Shown here: in pieces, positions 36,980-45,852 of the stretch
How positions within the stretch are numbered: position 1 is the first letter of the stretch
Layout: the number at the start of each line of letters is the position of its first letter
Notes under the pieces: generated by a model
What the model saw: the letters and a program-made list of their open reading frames with translations, nothing else
Databases searched by the model: none
What the model was told of the DNA's origin: nothing
Translations under genes and position numbers: made by a program
Assembly: GCA_963829135.1 (NCBI GenBank)
Contig: CAWHHO010000004.1
Span: 186,001 to 250,000 of the forward strand
Source of the DNA: Kumtagia sp963829135
GTDB taxonomy: Bacteria > Pseudomonadota > Alphaproteobacteria > Rhizobiales > Rhizobiaceae
DNA: 64,000 nt
Direction of reading: 5' to 3'

Positions 36980-37885
36980 ATGCTGGCCAAGCTTTCCCAT
37001 CTCGATCGGCTTGAGGCCGAATCGATCTACATTTTCCGTGAAGTCGCCGCCACCTTCGACAAGCCGGTGATGCTCTACTCGGTGGGCAAGGATTCGTCCG
37101 TCCTGATGCATCTGGCGATGAAGGCGTTTTATCCAGCCAAGCCGCCTTTCCCGTTCCTGCATGTGGATACGACGTGGAAATTTCGTGAGATGATCGAGTT
37201 TCGCGATCAGATGGCTCAAAAGTTCGGCTTCGACCTGCTTGTCCATATCAACAAAGATGGCGTGAGGGACGGTATCGGCCCGTTCACCCACGGTTCGAAC
37301 ACCCACACACACATCATGAAGACGGTGGCGCTACGCCAGGCACTCGACAAATACGGCTTTGACGCTGCTTTTGGCGGGGCGCGGCGCGACGAGGAGAAGT
37401 CGCGCGCAAAGGAGCGCATCTTTTCCTTCCGCAACGCCAGCCATGTCTGGGATCCGAAGCATCAGCGCCCGGAAATGTGGAACATCTACAACACCCGCGT
37501 CGCGCCCGGGGAATCGATCCGCGTGTTCCCGCTGTCCAATTGGACGGAGGCCGACATCTGGCAATACATCCAGCGCGAGGACATTCCGATCGTTCCGCTG
37601 TATTTCGCGAAGGAGCGGCCGGTGGTCGAGCGTGACGGAATGCTGATCCTGAAGGATGACGACCGCATGGAACTGCGTCCAGGGGAGACCGTCGAGAACC
37701 GCGTCGTGCGGTTCCGGACGCTCGGCTGCTACCCGCTCACCGGCGCGATCGAGTCGCACGCCGCCGATCTTGATGCAATTGTGAAGGAAACGCTGGCCGC
37801 GGCGACCTCCGAGCGGCAGGGGCGCGCCATCGACCGGGACGAAGCCGGTTCGATGGAAAAGAAGAAGCGCGAAGGGTACTTTTGA
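36980..37885 (+). CDS. cysD: Sulfate adenylyltransferase subunit 2
   Basis: 301-residue subunit that, with CysN, makes adenosine-5'-phosphosulfate from sulfate and ATP. The PP-loop region is MLYSVGKDSSVLMHLAMKAF, and the conserved AFGGARRDEEKSRAKERIFS and LSNWTEADIWQYI segments follow. I use the ATG of MLAKLSHLDRLEAES; an in-frame ATG 33 bases upstream adds unrelated sequence. The stop overlaps the potential TTG start of cysNC. Confidence 0.95.
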   Translation: MLAKLSHLDRLEAESIYIFREVAATFDKPVMLYSVGKDSSVLMHLAMKAFYPAKPPFPFLHVDTTWKFREMIEFRDQMAQKFGFDLLVHINKDGVRDGIGPFTHGSNTHTHIMKTVALRQALDKYGFDAAFGGARRDEEKSRAKERIFSFRNASHVWDPKHQRPEMWNIYNTRVAPGESIRVFPLSNWTEADIWQYIQREDIPIVPLYFAKERPVVERDGMLILKDDDRMELRPGETVENRVVRFRTLGCYPLTGAIESHAADLDAIVKETLAAATSERQGRAIDRDEAGSMEKKKREGYF

Positions 37886-37887
37886 CG

Positions 37888-39822
37888 ATGCGCCACCTCC
37901 AAGCGGAGTCCCTTGTCGGCACCGCCGTCGAACCCGAGCCTGCGGCCACTACGCAAAAGTCGCTGCTGCGCTTCCTCACTTGCGGTTCGGTCGACGATGG
38001 CAAGTCGACGCTGATCGGCCGGCTGCTGTCCGATACGCGGCAGATCTTCGAGGACCAGTTTGCAGCGCTCGAGCGTGATTCCAAGCGCCATGGCACGACT
38101 GGCGAGGAAGTGGATTTCGCGCTGTTGGTGGACGGCCTGGAAGCCGAGCGCGAGCAGGGCATCACCATCGATGTCGCCTACCGCTTCTTCTCGACCCCGC
38201 GCCGCAAGTTCATCGTGGCCGATACACCCGGTCATGAGCAATATACCCGCAACATGGCGACCGGTGCTTCGACATCCGACCTCGCAATCGTGCTGGTCGA
38301 TGCGCGCCAGGGCGTGTTGAAGCAGACCCGCCGCCATTCAATTATCGCCTCGCTCTTGGGCATCCGTCACATCGTGCTGGCGATCAACAAGATCGACCTC
38401 GTCGGCTTCGACGCCGGCATATTCGAGCGCATCGTCGCCGATTACTCGCTCTTCGCGAAGAGCCTCGGCTTCGCGTCGGTGACCGCGGTGCCGCTGTCGG
38501 CACGCTATGGCGACAATGTTACGGTCCGTTCCGACAATACGCCCTGGTATTTAGGGCCGACATTGCTGGAGCATCTGGAAACGGTGGATGTGGACGGCAC
38601 GCCCGAGGAGCGGCCCTTCCGGTTTCCGGTGCAATATGTGAATCGCCCAAATCTGGATTTCCGCGGCTTCGCCGGCACCATCGCATCGGGTGCGGTGGCC
38701 GCGGGCGACGAGGTCGTCGTCGCCAAGTCCGGCCAGAAGTCGCGCGTTCGCCGCATCGTCACGGCAAGCGGCGATCTGCAGCGCGCCATCGAAGGCCAGG
38801 CGGTGACACTGCTGTTGGAGGACGAGGTCGAGGTGTCTCGCGGCAATATGCTGGTCGCGCCCACGGCGCGTCCCGATGTCGGAGACCAATTCGCGGCGAC
38901 GCTTGTGTGGTTCGACGAGCAGGCGCTGTTGCCGGGCCGATCTTACATCGTGCGCACGGCCACCGATCAGGCGAGTGGTACGATCACGGATCTGAAGCAC
39001 CGTCTTGACATCAACAGCCTCGCGCATCAGCCGGCTAAGTCGCTGGCGATGAACGAGGTCGGCGAGGTCAAGATCGCGTTGCAGACGCCGATAGCCTTCG
39101 ACGCATTCGGTGAAAATCGCGCCACCGGGGCCTTCATCCTGATCGACCGCATCACCAATGCGACCGCAGGCGCCGGCATGATCCTGCATCCGCTGCGCCG
39201 CGCCGACAATATTCATTGGCAGTCGCTCGACGTGACCAAGAAGGCGCGCGCCGCAGCGAAGAACCAGAAACCGATGGCGCTATGGTTCACGGGCCTGTCG
39301 GGTTCGGGCAAATCGACGATCGCCAATCTTCTGGAAAAGAAACTGCACGCCGCCGGCCGCCACACCTATATCCTCGACGGCGACAATGTGCGCCATGGTA
39401 TGAATCGCGACCTCGGTTTCACCGATGCCGACCGTGTCGAAAACATCCGTCGCGTCGCCGAAATGGCCAAGCTGATGGTCGATGCCGGCCTGGTGGTGAT
39501 CGTGTCGTTCATTTCCCCGTTCCGCGCCGAACGCGACATGGCCCGCGGCCTGTTTGACAAGGGCGAGTTCGCGGAGGTCTTCGTCGACACGCCGATCGAC
39601 GAATGCGCGCGCCGCGATCCGAAGGGGCTTTACGCGCGGGCTGCCGCGGGGGAGATCAAGAATTTCACCGGCATCTCATCGCCTTACGAGACGCCCGAAC
39701 GCGCTGAGATTCATCTGAGGACGACAGGCCGCGCGCCGGAGGATCTGGTTGCGGATATCGAACGCTGGCTGGAACGAACGGATGAAGCCGCGACGCAGTT
39801 CGACGACGGCGGGGGGATCTGA
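37888..39822 (+). CDS. cysNC: Bifunctional sulfate adenylyltransferase subunit 1 / APS kinase
   Basis: 644-residue fusion. The N-terminal GTPase domain (about 1-440) carries GSVDDGKSTLIGRLLSDT, DTPGHEQYTRNMATGAS and AINKIDL. The C-terminal APS kinase domain (about 445-640) has a fresh P-loop, GLSGSGKSTIANLL, then DGDNVRHGMNRDLGF and FISPFRAERDMAR. Together with CysD it activates sulfate to PAPS. A TTG at 37882 with AAGGG five bases upstream is an alternative start. No PAPS reductase gene follows, so use for assimilation or for sulfation is not decided here. Confidence 0.95.
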   Translation: MRHLQAESLVGTAVEPEPAATTQKSLLRFLTCGSVDDGKSTLIGRLLSDTRQIFEDQFAALERDSKRHGTTGEEVDFALLVDGLEAEREQGITIDVAYRFFSTPRRKFIVADTPGHEQYTRNMATGASTSDLAIVLVDARQGVLKQTRRHSIIASLLGIRHIVLAINKIDLVGFDAGIFERIVADYSLFAKSLGFASVTAVPLSARYGDNVTVRSDNTPWYLGPTLLEHLETVDVDGTPEERPFRFPVQYVNRPNLDFRGFAGTIASGAVAAGDEVVVAKSGQKSRVRRIVTASGDLQRAIEGQAVTLLLEDEVEVSRGNMLVAPTARPDVGDQFAATLVWFDEQALLPGRSYIVRTATDQASGTITDLKHRLDINSLAHQPAKSLAMNEVGEVKIALQTPIAFDAFGENRATGAFILIDRITNATAGAGMILHPLRRADNIHWQSLDVTKKARAAAKNQKPMALWFTGLSGSGKSTIANLLEKKLHAAGRHTYILDGDNVRHGMNRDLGFTDADRVENIRRVAEMAKLMVDAGLVVIVSFISPFRAERDMARGLFDKGEFAEVFVDTPIDECARRDPKGLYARAAAGEIKNFTGISSPYETPERAEIHLRTTGRAPEDLVADIERWLERTDEAATQFDDGGGI

Positions 39823-39836
39823 GGCCGCTCCCTTTT

Positions 39837-40781
39837 TCAAGGGGAAGGGGAGGGGCGCGCTACAAACTCCCGCCGCGATGGAGGATTGGCGCCAGCGCGC
39901 GAGACGGTGATCGCCGCCGCCTCTCCGCTGAAGGTCAGCACCGTCCGAATCTGCTCCTCGGTCAGCGATGCGATGCTGTGCCTGGTTAGAAGTCCCTGGT
40001 CGCGCAGCGACGTGAGAATGCCGGCGTTAACTGTGTCGCCGGCGCCGACCGTATCGACCACGGTCACCTTGACGGCAGGCGTGGAGACCTTGTGGTGCCG
40101 GGAGAAGGCGATCAGCCCGTCGCCGCCGCGCGTCACCACCATCAGCTTGGGGCCGAGACCGAGCCAGCGCGCGGCGACTTCGTCCATACTGCCGCTCTCG
40201 TCGAACCAGTCGAGATCTTCATCGGAAAGCTTGACGATGTCGGCGTAGGCCAGCATCCGCTTCATGCGCGCAAGGTGAGACGGCTTGTCCTTGATGAAGT
40301 TCTTGCGGATGTTCGGGTCGAACATCATCACCCGCTTGCCCTGCTCGCGGCGCATCAGCGCCTCATAGGTCGAGCCGCAAGGTTCGGGAATGAGGCTGAT
40401 GCAGGAGAAATGCATGGCCTCAACATCGTCGCCTATGGCAGGCATGTCGTCCTCGAACAGCATCCTGCCGGCGGTGTTTTCGTCATAGAAAAGATAGGTG
40501 GCGTGGCCATCGACAAGCCGTACAAAGGCAAGCGTTGTCGGAAGATCGGAGAACTTGATGAAGTCCAGCCCGACCTTGCTCGCCGTCAACGCGTCGCGCA
40601 GCAGGCCGCCGAAATAGTCCGTCGAGATGCCAGTGAAGAAGCCGACCGGAATGTCCAACCGCCCGAGCGCAATCGACGTATTGAAAACCGCGCCGCCGAC
40701 ATACGGCGCGAACGAAGGCTCGCCCGCTGCACTCTCGCGCGGCAACATGTCGATCAGCGCTTCGCCGCAACAAACAATCAT
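39837..40781 (-). CDS. frk: PfkB-family sugar kinase, probable fructokinase
   Basis: 314-residue ribokinase-fold kinase. N-terminal CCGEALIDMLPRE and GGAVFNTSIALGRLD are typical of fructokinases, and the catalytic motif VVDTVGAGDTVNAG supplies Asp and the anion hole. Its ATG overlaps the stop of the mutarotase-like gene (ACATGATT), so both are translated from one message with frcR. Operon position beside a fructose importer supports fructose as substrate. Confidence 0.88.
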   Translation of the reverse strand: MIVCCGEALIDMLPRESAAGEPSFAPYVGGAVFNTSIALGRLDIPVGFFTGISTDYFGGLLRDALTASKVGLDFIKFSDLPTTLAFVRLVDGHATYLFYDENTAGRMLFEDDMPAIGDDVEAMHFSCISLIPEPCGSTYEALMRREQGKRVMMFDPNIRKNFIKDKPSHLARMKRMLAYADIVKLSDEDLDWFDESGSMDEVAARWLGLGPKLMVVTRGGDGLIAFSRHHKVSTPAVKVTVVDTVGAGDTVNAGILTSLRDQGLLTRHSIASLTEEQIRTVLTFSGEAAAITVSRAGANPPSRREFVARPSPSP

Positions 40782-41218
40782 GTCTTCCCCTCAGGATAGA
40801 TGACACCCTTGCGGATGATAACGTTGCCATACAGCCGAGGTTCGCTTGTCGCAACAATGGTGTGGGCGGCCTTGACACGCTCGTAGAATTCATCGCCTAC
40901 GAGCGCGGTTACCTCGAATTCAGGCGCACGGCGCGCGCAGGTGGCAACGACTTCTTCGTGGACCGGATCAAGCAGCGCCGGGTTGCCGCCGACGGTCGCC
41001 CGAAACAGCGCGCGCGGCACGAAGCGATCGACGGGTAGGACCTGCAGGATCGCATCAAGCAGCGGGATCAGCCCATGCCCATCGGCGCGGATCAGCCGTC
41101 GCGCATGCTCCTGTGCCGGATAGTTGCCGTCAACAAGTGCGATCTCGTCGCCATGTCCCATGGCTCGCAATGTGAACAGCAATTCGGGGCCGAGGATCGA
41201 CGGGACTCCGATCAGCAT
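40778..41218 (-). CDS. fucU: RbsD/FucU-family sugar mutarotase
   Basis: 146-residue RbsD/FucU protein, the family that converts ring forms of ribose and fucose. Signatures: SILGPELLFTLRAMGHGDEIALVDGNYP-type start, RADGHGLIPLLDAILQVLPVD, and the C-terminal SEPRLYGNVIIRKGVI with a conserved Tyr. It starts seven bases after the frcR stop and ends inside the frk start. In this locus the natural substrate would be fructose rather than ribose or fucose. An upstream in-frame ATG (41371) lies inside frcR and is rejected. Confidence 0.87.
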   Translation of the reverse strand: MLIGVPSILGPELLFTLRAMGHGDEIALVDGNYPAQEHARRLIRADGHGLIPLLDAILQVLPVDRFVPRALFRATVGGNPALLDPVHEEVVATCARRAPEFEVTALVGDEFYERVKAAHTIVATSEPRLYGNVIIRKGVIYPEGKT

Positions 41219-41225
41219 GACCGAC

Positions 41226-42449
41226 CTACGCTTCTCTCGAGGGTGTTGAGCCTCCGAGAAGGAAGCGTTCCGAGAGCGGCAGGCTGGCGCCGCCAAGCGC
41301 CCTGGCATGTATTCCGACGGTGCCTTCCAAGACCTGCGGTGTCTGCAGGCCTTCCACGTCGACACGGCCAAGCGCTGTACGGACGGATTCTACCAAACGC
41401 GCACGCACCGTAATCGGCATCCATCCGTCGACCACCGCCGCCTCGAAGTCGATTACAGCGGCGGCGGAGACCGTCGCGTAGGCGAGCGCTGCACCGGCGC
41501 GCTCAAGCCAAAGGTCGAGTTCGGGACCGATCTCACCCCAGTCTTCCGGCGACGTCCACAGAAACGAGGCATCGCGTCCACGGGCTTTCAACGCACGCTC
41601 CAGGTTTTCAACCGATGCGACATCGATCAACTGGACGGGCTGCCCGCCAGGTCCAGGCACAGGCATGGAGCCGAGAGCACCGGCATTGCCGCTGGGCCCG
41701 CCATAGAGCTTGCCGTTCAGCACCACGCCGCCGCCAGCAAAGGCGCCGATGTAGAAGTAGACGAAATCGCGGAGATTGCCGGTGCGTCCAAAAACCAGTT
41801 CGGCGCCGCAGGCCGAGGTCGCATCGTTTTGCAGATACACCGGAAAATCGACTTCGCGCTGGATCTCCTCGCGAATGTCCAGCCGGCGCCACTGGTCCAT
41901 GATCGCGCGCGGCGCGCCGACCGTATCGGCCCAGTTCCACAGCTCGAACGGCATCGCGACACCAAGCCCGGCGATCCGACGATCCTCGTCCGGAGAGAGA
42001 CCTGCGCGCAGCGATGTGATGCCGCCGCGTACGAAAGCCACCGTCTCATCCGGCGCAGGGTAGAGGTAGGAGCATTGCGTCATCTCCCGGACGGTTCCGA
42101 CGAAATCGATCAGCACGAGTTCGGCGCTGCGCCGCCCGATCTTCAGGCCGAGGAAGAATGCCCCCGCCGGATCGAGCGACATTGGTATCGATGGCTGGCC
42201 GACCTTGCCGCGCACCGGCGCCTGGCGCAACAGCAGGCCCTCCCGCTCCAGTTCTCGCATTATGACCGAGACTGTTTGCGCTGAAAGCTTGGTAACGCGG
42301 GCGATATCCGACTTGGCGAGACTGCCGTGCTGGCGGACCAAGGAAAGCACGAGGCGCTCATTGTGAGCGCGCATTCCGCTCTGGTTGGTGCCCAACTGGA
42401 ACCGGCTTTCACCAAGCTCCTGGGAGCCGAGCTTGGTGCCGGTCTCCAC
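41226..42449 (-). CDS. frcR: ROK-family transcriptional regulator, probable FrcR
   Basis: 407 residues. The N-terminal winged helix (VLSLVRQHGSLAKSDIARVT, then LSAQTVSVIMRELEREGLL) is followed by a ROK sugar-binding domain (PAGAFFLGLKIGRRSAELVLID and GAFAGGGVVLNGKLYGGPSGNAGALG). The start is a GTG at 42449 with GGAGG seven bases upstream. Divergent from frcB; in Sinorhizobium frcR likewise controls frcBCA. The Cys-His zinc knot of some ROK proteins is not evident. Regulates fructose uptake by inference. Confidence 0.85.
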   Translation of the reverse strand: METGTKLGSQELGESRFQLGTNQSGMRAHNERLVLSLVRQHGSLAKSDIARVTKLSAQTVSVIMRELEREGLLLRQAPVRGKVGQPSIPMSLDPAGAFFLGLKIGRRSAELVLIDFVGTVREMTQCSYLYPAPDETVAFVRGGITSLRAGLSPDEDRRIAGLGVAMPFELWNWADTVGAPRAIMDQWRRLDIREEIQREVDFPVYLQNDATSACGAELVFGRTGNLRDFVYFYIGAFAGGGVVLNGKLYGGPSGNAGALGSMPVPGPGGQPVQLIDVASVENLERALKARGRDASFLWTSPEDWGEIGPELDLWLERAGAALAYATVSAAAVIDFEAAVVDGWMPITVRARLVESVRTALGRVDVEGLQTPQVLEGTVGIHARALGGASLPLSERFLLGGSTPSREA

Positions 42450-42656
42450 TTGTGTCCTCCCGTGAATTGGTAGTCTTTTGTGGGAGAATGGCGGGCCCGA
42501 CCCCCCCTGTCAATAATAATTCAGACTAATTTATTTATTGACAAGCCCGCACCGATCTTGTTCCCTTGAGGCCGGAATGCAGGGCGGGAGGTGCCTCGTT
42601 ATTCCTTCGTCACCCCACAAAAGGGGCTGTTGAGTTTATTCACTGGGAGGATATCC
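42450..42656. promoter_or_regulatory. Divergent frcR/frcB control region
   Basis: A 30-base AT-rich block at 42511-42540 (AATAATAATTCAGAC, then TAATTTATTTATT) contrasts with the GC-rich surroundings and has rough dyad symmetry, suggesting the ROK operator. TTGACA at 42538-42543 is a good -35; the matching -10 is weak. The frcB GTG has GGGAGG six bases upstream. Confidence 0.45.
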
Positions 42657-43688
42657 GTGAAAAAGTCGCTTCTGAGAACAAGTGTATTTGCTGCCGCCGC
42701 GATTGGCGTGGCCGCCCTCGCCGCACCGGCTTCAGCGCAAAGCGTTGGCGCTTGCCTGATCACCAAGACCGACACAAACCCCTTCTTCGTCAAGATGAAG
42801 GAAGGTGCCGAAGCCAAGGCAAAGGAACTCGGCGTCGATTTGAAGGCTTATGCCGGCAAGGTCGATGGCGATCATGACAGCCAGGTTGCCGCAATCGAAT
42901 CCTGCATCGCCGACGGCGCAAAGGGCATTCTGATTGCAGCTTCCGATACCAAGGCAATCGTCGACCAGGTGAAAAAGGCACAGGACGCCGGCCTTCTGGT
43001 GATAGCGCTCGACACGCCGCTCGATCCGGCGACCGCAGCGGACGCGACCTTCGCGACCGACAATCTGCAGGCCGGCAAGCTGATCGGCGCATGGGCTGCC
43101 GCGACCATGGGCGACAAGGCCAAGGACGCAAAGATCGGCTTCCTCGACCTGACGCCGTCGCAGCCGACAGTCGACGTTCTGCGCGACCAGGGCTTCATGA
43201 TGGGCTTCGGCATCGACCCCAAGGACGCCAATAAGATCGGCGACGAGGATGATCCGCGTATCGTCGGTCACGACGTGACCAACGGCAACGAAGAAGGCGG
43301 CCGCAAGGCGATGGAGAACCTTCTCCAAAAGGATCCCGACATAAACGTCATCCACACCATCAACGAGCCCGCTGCGGTCGGCGCTTACGAAGCGCTGAAG
43401 GCCGTCGGCAAGGAAGGCCAGGTTCTGATCGTGTCGGTCGATGGCGGTTGCCCGGGCGTCAAGTCTGTGGCTGAAGGCGTCATCGGCGCGACATCGCAGC
43501 AGTATCCGCTGCTGATGGCCGCCCTCGGCATCGAGGCTATCGCTCAATATGCCAAGGACGGCACCAAGCCGAAGCCGACTGAAGGCAAGGACTTCTTCGA
43601 TACAGGCGTGGCGCTGGTCACCGACAAGCCTGCAACGGGTGTCGAGTCGATCGACGTCAAAACCGGCACGGACAAGTGCTGGGGTTGA
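42657..43688 (+). CDS. frcB: Fructose ABC transporter substrate-binding protein
   Basis: 343-residue periplasmic binding protein. Signal peptide LLRTSVFAAAAIGVAALAAPASAQS is cut near residue 25; the rest is a type I sugar-binding fold (TDTNPFFVKMKEGAEAKA, then IVALDTPL-like and VSVDGGCPGVK). Ribose/fructose/xylose SBP group. Start is a GTG with GGGAGG in good place; an earlier ATG would spoil the signal peptide. Divergent from frcR; in Sinorhizobium frcB binds fructose, and by homology also mannose and ribose weakly. Confidence 0.92.
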   Translation: MKKSLLRTSVFAAAAIGVAALAAPASAQSVGACLITKTDTNPFFVKMKEGAEAKAKELGVDLKAYAGKVDGDHDSQVAAIESCIADGAKGILIAASDTKAIVDQVKKAQDAGLLVIALDTPLDPATAADATFATDNLQAGKLIGAWAAATMGDKAKDAKIGFLDLTPSQPTVDVLRDQGFMMGFGIDPKDANKIGDEDDPRIVGHDVTNGNEEGGRKAMENLLQKDPDINVIHTINEPAAVGAYEALKAVGKEGQVLIVSVDGGCPGVKSVAEGVIGATSQQYPLLMAALGIEAIAQYAKDGTKPKPTEGKDFFDTGVALVTDKPATGVESIDVKTGTDKCWG

Positions 43689-43721
43689 TAAGCCGGCCCT
43701 TCGGGTTCACACTCTGATGGA

Positions 43722-43743
43722 GGGGCGGCCCGGCCGCCCCTTT
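43722..43743 (+). terminator. Strong stem-loop between frcB and frcC
   Basis: GGGGCGGCC and GGCCGCCCC pair almost end to end and are followed by TTTC, 33 bases after the frcB stop. Probably a partial terminator or mRNA 3' stabiliser that raises frcB level over frcC, as in other binding-protein operons. Confidence 0.6.
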
Positions 43744-43797
43744 CAAACCTGTGACGCATGCCGGCGTTAAAGCCGGGCCCTTCGGGAGGGGGCAGCC

Positions 43798-44856
43798 ATG
43801 GCCAGCATCCAGGAATTCGAGAAGGTACTCGACAAGAGCGACACTTCGGTGGCCAGTTTCGAGGATCATTCGCCCCTTCGACGAATTCAGCACTTTCTGC
43901 ACTCGACGCCGGCAGCGGTTCCGGCAATCGTACTTATCCTTTCAATCATCGTGTTCGGCATATTGAAGGGCGATAAGTTCTTCTCCGCGAACACGCTGAC
44001 TCTCATTCTCCAGCAGATAGCGGTTGTCGGCATACTGGGTGCTGCGCAAACGCTGGTGATCCTGACCGCCGGCATCGATCTCTCGATTGGCGTCATCATG
44101 GTGCTTTCTGCCGTGGTCATGGGCAATTGCGCGGTCACCTATGGTTTGCCTTCGGTAATCGCCATACCGATCGGCTTGGCTGTCGGCGCGCTGTGCGGAT
44201 TGTTGAACGGTTTCCTGGTGTCCCGGGTCAAGCTGCCGCCGTTTATCGTGACGCTCGGCACCTGGAACATCATCATGGCGATCAACTTCATCTATTCCGC
44301 CAATGAGACTATCCGCCGTGCGGACATCGAGACTGCGGCGCCGCTGCTCGGATTGTTCGGGATAAGTTTCAGAATCGGGTCGGCGGTCTTCACCCTGGGC
44401 GTCATCGCCATGGTGATCCTCGTCGTTGTGCTCTGGTACGCGCTCAACCACACGGCCTGGGGCCGGCACCTTTATGCGGTCGGCGATGACCCGGAAGCCG
44501 CAAAGCTCTCCGGTATCCGCGTGAGCCGCGTCTTGCTTGGAACCTATGCGCTGGCTGGTGCGATCGCGGCGCTGGCGGCCTGGGTTTCGATCGGCCGCAA
44601 TGGCTCGATCTCCCCCTCATGGGCGGTTACCGACTACAACCTTCAGGCCATCACCGCAGCAGTCATCGGCGGTATTTCGCTGTTTGGCGGACGAGGCTCG
44701 ATCCTCGGCACAATGTTCGGCGCGTTGATCGTGGGCGTCGTTTCGATGGGCCTCAACATGCTCGGCGCGGATCCGCAATGGAAAGTGCTGTTGACCGGCG
44801 TGCTCATTATTTCCGCCGTGGCGATTGATCAGTGGATCAGGAAGGTAGCGGGCTGA
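43798..44856 (+). CDS. frcC: Fructose ABC transporter permease
   Basis: 352-residue permease of the RbsC/AraH type with about ten hydrophobic segments. Conserved EAA-like loop GRHLYAVGDDPEAAKLSGIRV, ITAAVIGGISLFGGRGSILG and TLVILTAGIDLSIGVIM are all family marks. A polar N-terminal extension of about 40 residues precedes the first helix. GGGAGG upstream of the ATG at 43798. Stop overlaps the frcA start (TGATG), coupling the two. Confidence 0.93.
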   Translation: MASIQEFEKVLDKSDTSVASFEDHSPLRRIQHFLHSTPAAVPAIVLILSIIVFGILKGDKFFSANTLTLILQQIAVVGILGAAQTLVILTAGIDLSIGVIMVLSAVVMGNCAVTYGLPSVIAIPIGLAVGALCGLLNGFLVSRVKLPPFIVTLGTWNIIMAINFIYSANETIRRADIETAAPLLGLFGISFRIGSAVFTLGVIAMVILVVVLWYALNHTAWGRHLYAVGDDPEAAKLSGIRVSRVLLGTYALAGAIAALAAWVSIGRNGSISPSWAVTDYNLQAITAAVIGGISLFGGRGSILGTMFGALIVGVVSMGLNMLGADPQWKVLLTGVLIISAVAIDQWIRKVAG

Positions 44857-45632
44857 TGGAACCTCTTCTCACGGCCCGCGGCCTGGTAAAGCGCTATGGC
44901 CGCGTCACCGCGCTCGATAATGCCGACTTCGATCTTTATCCCGGCGAAATTCTCGCAGTCATCGGCGATAACGGCGCCGGCAAATCGTCGCTGATCAAGG
45001 CGATCTCCGGCGCTATTCATCCCGATGAGGGTGAGATCCGGATCGAAGGCAAGCCCGTCCACTTCAAGTCGCCCATGGAGGCGAGGGATGCAGGCATCGA
45101 GACTGTTTACCAGAACCTTGCCCTGTCGCCGGCGCTGTCCATTGCCGACAACATGTTCCTCGGCCGCGAAATCCGCAAACCGGGTCCGCTCGGCCAGTGG
45201 TTCCGCATGCTCGACCGTCCGGCGATGGAGAAGCGGGCGCGAGACAAGTTGACCGAGCTTGGCCTGATGACCATCCAGAACATCAACCAGGCAGTGGAAA
45301 CACTGTCGGGTGGCCAGCGTCAGGGTGTGGCGGTCGCGCGCGCCGCAGCCTTCGGATCGAAGATGGTCATCATGGACGAACCCACCGCTGCGCTCGGCGT
45401 CAAAGAGTCGCGGCGCGTGCTTGAGCTTATCCTTGATGTGAAGCGACGCGGTCTGCCGATCGTGCTGATTTCGCATAACATGCCGCATGTCTTCGAAGTT
45501 GCAGACCGCATTCACATCCACCGGCTCGGTAAACGGCTCACCGTCATAGATCCCAAGGAATATACGATGTCCGACGCGGTCGCGTTCATGACCGGCGCGA
45601 AGGCTCCGCCGGAGCAGGCGTTGGCCGCGTGA
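44856..45632 (+). CDS. frcA: Fructose ABC transporter ATPase
   Basis: 258-residue single-domain ATPase. Walker A is GDNGAGKSSLIKAISGA near 37-52, signature LSGGQRQGVAVARAAAFG, Walker B KMVIMDEPTAALGV, and the H-loop ends ISHNMPHVFEVAD. Most RbsA-type ATPases are tandem duplicates of about 500 residues; this one is a single unit and must act as a homodimer, as known for FrcA. Start overlaps the frcC stop. Confidence 0.93.
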   Translation: MEPLLTARGLVKRYGRVTALDNADFDLYPGEILAVIGDNGAGKSSLIKAISGAIHPDEGEIRIEGKPVHFKSPMEARDAGIETVYQNLALSPALSIADNMFLGREIRKPGPLGQWFRMLDRPAMEKRARDKLTELGLMTIQNINQAVETLSGGQRQGVAVARAAAFGSKMVIMDEPTAALGVKESRRVLELILDVKRRGLPIVLISHNMPHVFEVADRIHIHRLGKRLTVIDPKEYTMSDAVAFMTGAKAPPEQALAA

Positions 45633-45648
45633 GGGTGGGCGTTTCCCC

Positions 45649-45673
45649 GCGCCTTGGGCTTTTGCCAAGGCGC
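45649..45673 (+). terminator. Stem-loop after frcA
   Basis: GCGCCTTGG pairs with CCAAGGCGC across a seven-base loop, 17 bases after the frcA stop. No U-run follows, so factor-independent termination is uncertain. Confidence 0.5.
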
Positions 45674-45739
45674 AAATGAGCGGGCAGGGTTGCAGCGCGC
45701 GCTGTTGCGGCGGTTTTCAAAGCGTGTATTTAAGATGAT

Positions 45740-45752
45740 CTAATCGATTGTA
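45740..45752. promoter_or_regulatory. Candidate operator with AATCGATT palindrome upstream of glgP
   Basis: CTAATCGATTGTA, identical to the sequence upstream of ppdK (25001-25013), 100 bases before the glgP start. Nearby TACATCGTACC extends the AT-rich block. Suggests shared control of glycogen breakdown and PEP/pyruvate flux. Confidence 0.45.
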
Positions 45753-45852
45753 CATCGTACCGTTTCCTGTAGCATGGAAGGCGGGAGGTTGCCAATCGAC
45801 GGGTGTCCGCGCATCAGCGGGCGCTGACCTATGGGAATAGTATTGAAACGCG

